Of a DNA stretch of 10,616 bases, positions 6,000 through 10,616 are shown piece after piece (the stretch's first letter is position 1; every line of letters begins with the position of its first letter). Under the pieces are notes generated by a model. It had not been told where the DNA came from, searched no databases, and was given only the letters and a program-made list of their open reading frames with translations. This DNA comes from Phycisphaerales bacterium (lineage in GTDB: Bacteria > Planctomycetota > Phycisphaerae > Phycisphaerales > UBA1924): NCBI GenBank assembly GCA_025453375.1, contig JALOQT010000089.1, positions 1 to 10,616 of the forward strand, written 5' to 3'. Made by a program: the position numbers and the translations under genes.

Positions 6000-6416
6000 C
6001 TACTTCTTGAACAAGCCCTTGAGGCGCTCGGCGAGGGTGAGTTCGGAGAGGTCCTTGAGTTCGCCGGCGTCGAGTAGCACGCCGCCGCAAGTGCGGCAGA
6101 TGTCGATGATGACGTGCGGCTGGCGCGGGTCGGGGACTTTGATCAGCGGTGCACCATCGCGCGGGCAGTGCAACTGGCCGGGGTTGTGCATCGTGTTGTC
6201 GTAGTCGTGCCCGGCGGTGCCGTAGTCGACTGTGTCGGCGGTTTTGCGATCGGCGCTGGCGACAGCCAGTTCGTACGGATCGCACCACACGCGCCCGCAG
6301 CGGGCGCAGTGATCGAGCGTCACGCGGCCGGCGCTGATCTTTTCCATGTACGCCGCGTCATGCGGGCAGCGGATGCGTTCATCGGCGGGCTTGCCGGGGG
6401 AGGGTGAGGTGGGCAT
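6000..6416 (-). CDS. Small protein with two TFIIB-type zinc ribbons
   Basis: A 138-residue protein with a duplicated motif of the zf-TFIIB (transcription-factor zinc-finger) class common in uncharacterised bacterial proteins. Repeat 1 is CPHD (Cys17) to CARCGRVWCDPYEL (Cys37, Cys40). Repeat 2 is CPRD (Cys84) to CRTCGGVLLDAGEL (Cys107, Cys110). The CxxCG.V...D..EL end is characteristic. In both repeats the usual CPxC is CPxD, so each ribbon has three invariant Cys and an Asp or another residue as possible fourth ligand. No membrane segment or other domain is visible, and the C-terminus is Lys-rich. Its start lies 63 bases from the divergent membrane-protein gene. Cellular role unknown. Confidence 0.82.
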   Translation of the reverse strand: MPTSPSPGKPADERIRCPHDAAYMEKISAGRVTLDHCARCGRVWCDPYELAVASADRKTADTVDYGTAGHDYDNTMHNPGQLHCPRDGAPLIKVPDPRQPHVIIDICRTCGGVLLDAGELKDLSELTLAERLKGLFKK

Positions 6417-6428
6417 AGTCGGAGTGTA

Positions 6429-6441
6429 CCACGCGGCGTGG
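6429..6441. promoter_or_regulatory. Perfect palindrome between divergent genes, possible operator
   Basis: CCACGC-G-GCGTGG is a 13-base perfect inverted repeat in the 63-base space between the starts of the zinc-ribbon gene and the four-helix membrane protein. Its position, where both promoters must lie, suggests a regulator site. GC-rich DNA yields such palindromes by chance fairly often. Confidence 0.3.
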
Positions 6442-6479
6442 GGCGTGCAAGGGTGCGATGTGCGTGAATAGGGTTGGCG

Positions 6480-7535
6480 ATGTGGTGGAAACAGCTAGAG
6501 GCTGATTGTGTGGCCACCGAAGGCGCGCCCTGGGAGGATGCGGCGTTGTCTGCACCATCGAGTCGCGGTGCCTACATCCGCGGCGGTCTGGTGGTGACGC
6601 TCATCATGGCGATCGTCGTGCTGGCGGTGACGTTCTGGCCAATGCTGGGCGGGTGGACGACGATCGAGCCGGGGGGTGGTGGACGGTCGCTGACGACGGC
6701 CGGGCTTGTGGGCGTGGTTGCGGCGATCGTCATGCCTTTTTCGCTGTCGGCGATCTGCGCCGGGATGGTTCGGCGGACGGATGACATGGTGCGTCTGGCT
6801 CGCCTGGAAAAGCGGATTGAAAGGAAGCTGCAAGCACTCGCGCCGGATGACACGACAGGCCGCGATGAACTGCACGCGCTTCGAGCCCGCGGACGCGGTG
6901 TGGCGCACGATCTGCCCTGCGGGTTTGATATGGACTACTGGCTGAAGTACACAGGGCCGAGCGGCAAGCGGGTGCTGGTCTTTGGTTCGTCGATTCGATG
7001 GACCAAGACCGATGCTCAGGAGCCGCCGCCGATTGATGATCTGCATGAGGATGCGGACCTCGGCGAGCTGACGCTGAGCGGGCAGTGGCTTTCGTGGGGT
7101 GCGGCGATTCTGATCGTCGCCGGCGTGTGGGTGATGGCGGCGTGGATCGGCGGGCGTTCGCTGATGCCTTCGGGGTGCACGATCTGGGCGATGATCTCAT
7201 TTGTTCCGCTGCTGGCCAGTTCGCGGTGGTTCATGCCGCTGCGTCTGGCACGGATTGCGAGCATCGGGCGCGTGACGATCTCGGGACTGACAGGATCAGT
7301 CGAGTATTCGCGGGATGACAGCGTGCTGATGGTGAATTGCTATTCATCCACAGTACCAACGCCCTGGTCCGCCACGATGCTGCGCCGCGACGGGCGCTCG
7401 GCGTCAATCGACTTCCTCGACGAGAGCTCGCAGGCGAAACGACCGGAGGTGATGGCGGCGCTGCTCTCGCGCTGGGCCGCAGGGCGGGAAACCAGTGGCC
7501 ACGAGCAGCGTCGGCCCAATCGCCACGGCACGTGA
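6480..7535 (+). CDS. Four-helix membrane protein of unknown function
   Basis: The ATG at 6480 (MWWKQLEAD) is chosen over an in-frame TTG two codons earlier; the ribosome site is weak. The 351-residue product has two pairs of predicted membrane helices, at about residues 36-55 plus 75-97 and 205-225 plus 232-249. Between the pairs is a cytoplasmic-type segment with a charged stretch RRTDDMVRLARLEKRIERKL (about 98-117) likely to be helical or coiled coil. The final 100 residues are soluble and contain no motif I recognise. I cannot assign a family. It is divergent from the zinc-ribbon gene, and its stop is only two bases from the cheB stop, so the two genes converge with almost no space for a terminator. 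Confidence 0.7.
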   Translation: MWWKQLEADCVATEGAPWEDAALSAPSSRGAYIRGGLVVTLIMAIVVLAVTFWPMLGGWTTIEPGGGGRSLTTAGLVGVVAAIVMPFSLSAICAGMVRRTDDMVRLARLEKRIERKLQALAPDDTTGRDELHALRARGRGVAHDLPCGFDMDYWLKYTGPSGKRVLVFGSSIRWTKTDAQEPPPIDDLHEDADLGELTLSGQWLSWGAAILIVAGVWVMAAWIGGRSLMPSGCTIWAMISFVPLLASSRWFMPLRLARIASIGRVTISGLTGSVEYSRDDSVLMVNCYSSTVPTPWSATMLRRDGRSASIDFLDESSQAKRPEVMAALLSRWAAGRETSGHEQRRPNRHGT

Positions 7536-7537
7536 CC

Positions 7538-8689
7538 TCACGCCGCCGCTTTCGCCGCGCCCAGGGTCGCCAGCATTGTGGCGATCTGCTCGGGGGTCGC
7601 GGCCAGGTCTGCCGCGCCGGCGGTGACGACGGCGCGGGGCATGCCATAGACGACGCAGGACTTGGCTTCCTGGGCGATGATCGTGCAGTTGCCGCGGGCG
7701 CGGAGTTCGGCGGCGCCGCGGCCGCCGTCGTCGCCCATGCCGGTCAGCACGATGGCCAGGATGCGGCCCGGGCAGGCTTTCGCGCCGGTCGAGAGCAGGA
7801 CGTTGACGCCTGGCTTGTAGAGCTCGGCCTTGGGCTCGTCGCTCATGGTCAGGGCGAGTTTGGTGCCGTGGCGGTTGATGTGCGTGTGCTGGCCGCCGGG
7901 GCACATGTAGATCGTGCCCGGGGTGAGTGGCTGGCCATGCTCGGCGTGCTGGACGGGGCGTTTGGCCGTCTCGCTGAGGCGCTGGGCGAGGCTGCGCGTA
8001 AAGAGCACGGGCATGTGCTGGGCGATGATGACCGGGCAACTCAGCGATGCGGGCAGCGCGGGAACGATGGTCTCCAGCACCGGCGGCCCGCCGGTGGAGG
8101 AGCCGATGAGGATCAGGTCAAACTCATCGGGCTTGAACTTGTGCGAGGGGGCGAGCGGGAAGGTCGGCGCGGGGGTGTTGTCGACGGGGCGGACGAATGG
8201 GGTCAGCGACGGCCCCCCACTGCCTACAGGGCTGGGCCACGTCGGCGCGATGGCCTTGATCTTGGCCAGCAGGTCATCGCGCATGTCGTCCATGTGCAGC
8301 GAGACGTTGGAGGCGTCCTTGGCGATGACGTCTGCCGCGCCGAAGCGCAGGGCCGTCAGGGCGGCATGGCTGCCGGCGGTGGTGAGGCTGGAGCACATCA
8401 GCACCGCCGGGGCGGGGTTGCACTCGCGCTTGATGGCCCGCAGCGCGGCGAGGCCATCGACGTTGGGCATTTCAATGTCGAGGGTGATGACGTGCGGCTT
8501 CAGGGCCTTGGCCTTGTCGAGGGCTTCCTTGCCGTCACGCGCGGTGTCGATGACCTTGATCGCCGGATCGGAGGCGAGCAGGCGACTGAGGGCCTGTCGC
8601 ATGAAGGCGGAGTCATCGGCGATGAGCACACGGATGGGCTCGCGCGATGGGGTTGCGGGTGTCGAGTTGGGCTTACTGAGTGTGGACAT
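7538..8689 (-). CDS. cheB: CheB, protein-glutamate methylesterase/glutamine deamidase
   Basis: A response-regulator methylesterase that removes methyl groups from chemoreceptor glutamates when phosphorylated by CheA. The receiver domain occupies about residues 17-150: acidic pair Asp25/Asp26, phosphoacceptor Asp71 in LDIEMPNVDG, CSSL at about 99-102 and the conserved Lys124. A Pro/Ser-rich linker (about 150-187) leads to the catalytic domain with GSSTGG (Ser198), AQHMP (His225) and TGMGDDGG (Asp321), the catalytic triad of the family. The 383-residue length is usual. The start at 8689 is supported by GGGGAG five bases upstream; an in-frame ATG at 8743 would add 18 residues absent from the family. 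No cheR, cheA or receptor gene adjoins it, so it is an orphan here and may act in a chemosensory pathway encoded elsewhere. Confidence 0.93.
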   Translation of the reverse strand: MSTLSKPNSTPATPSREPIRVLIADDSAFMRQALSRLLASDPAIKVIDTARDGKEALDKAKALKPHVITLDIEMPNVDGLAALRAIKRECNPAPAVLMCSSLTTAGSHAALTALRFGAADVIAKDASNVSLHMDDMRDDLLAKIKAIAPTWPSPVGSGGPSLTPFVRPVDNTPAPTFPLAPSHKFKPDEFDLILIGSSTGGPPVLETIVPALPASLSCPVIIAQHMPVLFTRSLAQRLSETAKRPVQHAEHGQPLTPGTIYMCPGGQHTHINRHGTKLALTMSDEPKAELYKPGVNVLLSTGAKACPGRILAIVLTGMGDDGGRGAAELRARGNCTIIAQEAKSCVVYGMPRAVVTAGAADLAATPEQIATMLATLGAAKAAA

Positions 8690-8694
8690 CGCGA

Positions 8695-8721
8695 CTCCCC
8701 AAACGCGGCGTCTCAGCCGCG
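8695..8721 (-). promoter_or_regulatory. cheB leader: hairpin next to the ribosome site
   Basis: On the minus strand a perfect hairpin (arms CGCGGC/GCCGCG at 8721-8716 and 8709-8704, six-base loop) stands three bases before GGGGAG (8700-8695), the ribosome site of cheB. A stable stem this close could affect ribosome access, but nothing shows that it switches. Confidence 0.4.
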
Positions 8722-8880
8722 AGGTGTGATCTGGGGAAGTCATCGGCTCATGAGAAAGCCGGGGCGAGGATGGTGGCCGGTGAAAGGCGATAAACGTTTG
8801 AACGACGATTCGCCGAGACTGTGGGTGTGGTTATCGACCACCAGACTGGGTGGTGAGGGCGGATTCCGAATGAATGTTGG

Positions 8881-8923
8881 GAGATCGGCGGCCTTTCGCC
8901 GGGCCCGAAGGTCCGGTGATCTC
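8881..8923 (-). terminator. Long stem-loop downstream of tRNA-Leu, possible terminator
   Basis: Arms 8881-8898 and 8906-8923 are 18 bases each and pair with two mismatches and two G:T pairs around a seven-base loop. It begins 14 bases after the 3' end of the minus-strand tRNA. No T-run follows on the minus strand (CCAACATTC), so it is not a textbook terminator. It may end or process the tRNA transcript. Confidence 0.4.
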
Positions 8924-8937
8924 GTCGCCGACTGAAA

Positions 8938-9021
8938 TGCCCGGGAGAGGACTTGAACCTCCACACCCTTGCGGGCTCTACCACCTCAAGGTAGCGCGTC
9001 TGCCAATTTCGCCACCCGGGC
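8938..9021 (-). tRNA. tRNA-Leu (anticodon GAG)
   Basis: The 84-base minus-strand sequence folds as a class II tRNA. The acceptor stem is GCCCGGG/CCCGGGC with discriminator A. The D arm has a GCG/CGC stem and a GG in the loop. The anticodon arm is CTACC-TTGAGGT-GGTAG, giving GAG for leucine codons CUC/CUU. The long variable arm pairs GCCC with GGGT, and the T arm is GGAGG-TTCAAGT-CCTCT. CCA is not encoded; TTT follows the discriminator. No integrase gene or partial repeat of its 3' end was noticed nearby. Confidence 0.95.
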
Positions 9022-9035
9022 TTGAGTGGGAGGGG

Positions 9036-9065
9036 AGTGTAGGGGCGATGTGGCGGCAAGTGAAG
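9036..9065 (-). promoter_or_regulatory. Possible promoter of tRNA-Leu
   Basis: On the minus strand CTTCAC (9065-9060) and TACACT (9041-9036) are separated by 18 bases and resemble sigma70-type -35 and -10 boxes. The -10 ends 14 bases before the mature tRNA, leaving a short leader. The -35 is a weak match. Confidence 0.35.
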
Positions 9066-9096
9066 CGTGCGGGCCCGGGCGATGCGCGGGGAGGGG

Positions 9097-10364
9097 TCAG
9101 GCTGCCGCCAGGCGACGGACGCTGATGATCGCTACGACCAGGCCGACGGTGCCCAGGGCCAGCAGGGCTGCGAGGTATGGGGCGATGTCCAGCACGGTGA
9201 GGTTGCGCCAGATGCCGCCTTCGAGGCAGGCCATGGCCCAGGCCATGGGGGAGACGTTGGAGACCGCCTGCATCCAGCCGGGCATGACGAACGTCGGCAC
9301 GGCGGCGCCGCCGATGAAGGCCAGGACCATCATGACGGCCCAGCCCAGGCCGCTGGCGGCGCGCTCCGTCGGGGCCAGGACGGCCAGCAGGCTCATGATG
9401 CCCACAAACGCGAAGGCGACGACGGCCAGGGCGACGGCCAGCGTCGTGGTGTTGCGCAGCGAGACGCCCAGCCACGAAGCGAGCACGAGCATCGCGGCCA
9501 TGGCGGCGGCGATGGTGATGAAGCAGGCCAGGGCCTTGCCGACGATGAGCTTCCACGCGGGCATGGGGCTGGAAGCGAGGCGGGCGAAGGTGCCGCTGCG
9601 GCGCTCACCGATGAACGAGACGGCAAAGCCCATCGCGGCGCCCATCACGCCCCAGACCAGGCCTTGCGGGAAGGAGACGGCAAAGGCGTTGGTCGGCGTG
9701 GTGCGGTCGGGCTTGACCTGCGAGAACTCGACACGGACGGGCATGAAGGCGGGGCCGCGGGGGGCGGGTGATGCGCTGTCGGTGGTCGTCGCTGGCTGGG
9801 CGTCGCGCCGGGCGGTGGTGGTCATGAAACTGTCCAGCGCGGTGAAGAACGTCTCGAAGACGAGGCGGTCGGTCATGGTGACGGACTTGTCGTCGGCGAT
9901 GGCTTTGCGTGCGGCGGCGGTCTGCTTGCGCATGGCGGCGGGGTCGCGGAAGTCGTCGGCCATGGAGGCGAAGGCGTGCTGCTGGAGGATGCCCTGGAGC
10001 ATGCCGCGCTCGGCGGCGCGGGATGGATCGGCCCCGACTTGCACCGTGGCGGTTTGGCCGGCGAACATGTTTTCGCGGGCTTTGGCATAGCCGGTGGGGA
10101 TGTGCACATACGCCACGGCCTTGCGGAGCAGGACTTGCTGGCGTGCCCAGGCCAGAGGATCCGGCGCGGCGGTGGGCGAGGGCGAGTCGATGATGCGGAG
10201 CTCTTCAGCCGAGGCCAGGCGCTTGGCCAGCGCGGTGCTGGCGGGGGTGTTGTCGCTGTCGATCAGGGCGATGGTGAGGCGGGCGTTGTCCAACGCGCCC
10301 CCCCCCCACCCAGGAGCAGGTCTTTGCGGGCGAGTGCCCAGATCTGGTAGATGGACTGGTGCAT
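9097..10364 (-). pseudogene. ABC-2 type exporter permease, frameshifted and lacking its first membrane helix
   Basis: The expected start is the ATG at 10364, two bases after the ATPase stop, reading MHQSIYQIWALARKDLLL like the N-termini of ABC-2 permeases. That frame runs through a tract of ten G (10307-10298) and stops after 34 codons. The remainder continues in another frame from ALDNARLTIALIDSD (about 10296) to 9097. It comprises the extracytoplasmic domain, the GERRSGTFARLASSPMPAWKLIVGK loop typical of ABC-2 permeases, and five membrane helices in the last 190 residues. A one-base gain or two-base loss in the G tract would join the frames. Even then the first membrane helix, which family members have between the RKDL region and the VALID-like strand, is missing. 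Gene decay, a phase-variable tract or an assembly deletion are all possible. Confidence 0.75.
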
Positions 10365-10366
10365 GG

Positions 10367-10616
10367 TCAATCGCGCAAACTGCGCCCCGTGAGGTGGAGG
10401 AAGACCGACTCGAGCGTCGGGCCATGGATGCGGGCGGAGACGACGCGTGAGGAGCCACCGTCGGAGGCGGCGACGGTCGCCAGGGTGCGGACGGGGTCGG
10501 TGCTTTCGATGCGCTGCGTGCCGGTCATGCCCGTGCGGATGACTTCGACGACCGAGGGCCCGCCATGGTCGGCCAAGAGTTGCGGGACGGAGCCATCGGC
10601 CAGCAGTTTGCCGCGG
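10367..10616 (-). CDS. ABC transporter ATP-binding protein, C-terminal part (partial)
   Basis: The frame is open to the right edge; the last 83 residues are visible. They carry the end of the ATPase domain (RGKLLADGSVPQLLAD, the strand and helix after the H-loop in such proteins). A variable regulatory tail follows, closing with PTLESVFLHLTGRSLRD, the ending typical of exporter ATPases of the ABC-2/DrrA/CcmA type. The TGA is two bases from the ATG of the permease gene, so the two form an operon for a two-component exporter. Walker A, signature and Walker B motifs would lie outside the window. Substrate is unknown. Confidence 0.85.
   Translation of the reverse strand, partial: RGKLLADGSVPQLLADHGGPSVVEVIRTGMTGTQRIESTDPVRTLATVAASDGGSSRVVSARIHGPTLESVFLHLTGRSLRD

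Noticed and set aside
8837..8854. Hairpin ACCACC-AGACTG-GGTGGT upstream of cheB as a riboswitch or terminator
   Set aside because: It is a simple six-base stem with no T-run and no recognisable aptamer core.
7337..8935. A 532-codon open frame on the plus strand
   Set aside because: It is antisense to cheB and reads Gly/Arg/Asp-rich low-complexity sequence with no motif.
8938..9060. tRNA-Leu as an integration site of a mobile element
   Set aside because: No integrase, no direct repeat of the tRNA 3' end noticed, and flanking genes are ordinary.
9026..10090. Long plus-strand open frames opposite the ABC-2 permease
   Set aside because: Antisense shadows of the permease; no domain, and Met/Ala/Arg-rich composition.

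Overview
This is a GC-rich, gene-dense bacterial window with short intergenic gaps, genes on both strands and no mobile elements or phage genes. The taxon cannot be fixed from sequence alone. The homogentisate dioxygenase subtype, the GC content and the repeat-bearing gaps would fit Planctomycetota (for instance Phycisphaerae), but that is an inference. All genes with a recognised function are housekeeping, catabolic, transport or signalling genes. The unusual content is in the gaps and in two damaged genes.

Layout. At the left edge is the 3' part of an OppC/DppC-type peptide ABC permease (+). A 309-base convergent gap follows, then purK (-, de novo purine synthesis). purK and a divergent homogentisate 1,2-dioxygenase gene (+, tyrosine catabolism) are separated by a roughly 150-base inverted array of 8-base repeats. 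The dioxygenase carries an internal Lys/Ala-rich insert and a low-complexity tail of about 130 residues, and ends at a good rho-independent terminator. Next comes a B12-binding domain plus MeaB/IcmF-type GTPase gene (+) that is broken: part of the B12 domain is missing and the frame changes. After a repeat-rich gap come a small zinc-ribbon protein (-), a divergent four-helix membrane protein of unknown function (+), an orphan CheB methylesterase (-), tRNA-Leu(GAG) (-), and an ABC-2 exporter operon (-) whose ATPase runs off the right edge. The exporter permease is frameshifted at a run of ten G (coding strand) and lacks its first membrane helix.

Main observations. (1) Degenerate tandem repeats of 7 or 8 bases start at or overlap the stop codons of four genes, each gene with its own unit. 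They resemble the short tandemly repeated heptamers known from cyanobacteria. (2) The purK/hmgA divergent promoter region is an octamer-built inverted repeat with 16-base perfect outer arms. (3) Two intergenic hairpins share a GTT-TTC-AAC centre and have base-compensated outer arms, suggesting a small dispersed structured element. (4) Two unrelated genes each lost an internal segment together with frame, which points to gene decay or to assembly deletions. I found no CRISPR array, defence system or secondary-metabolite cluster.
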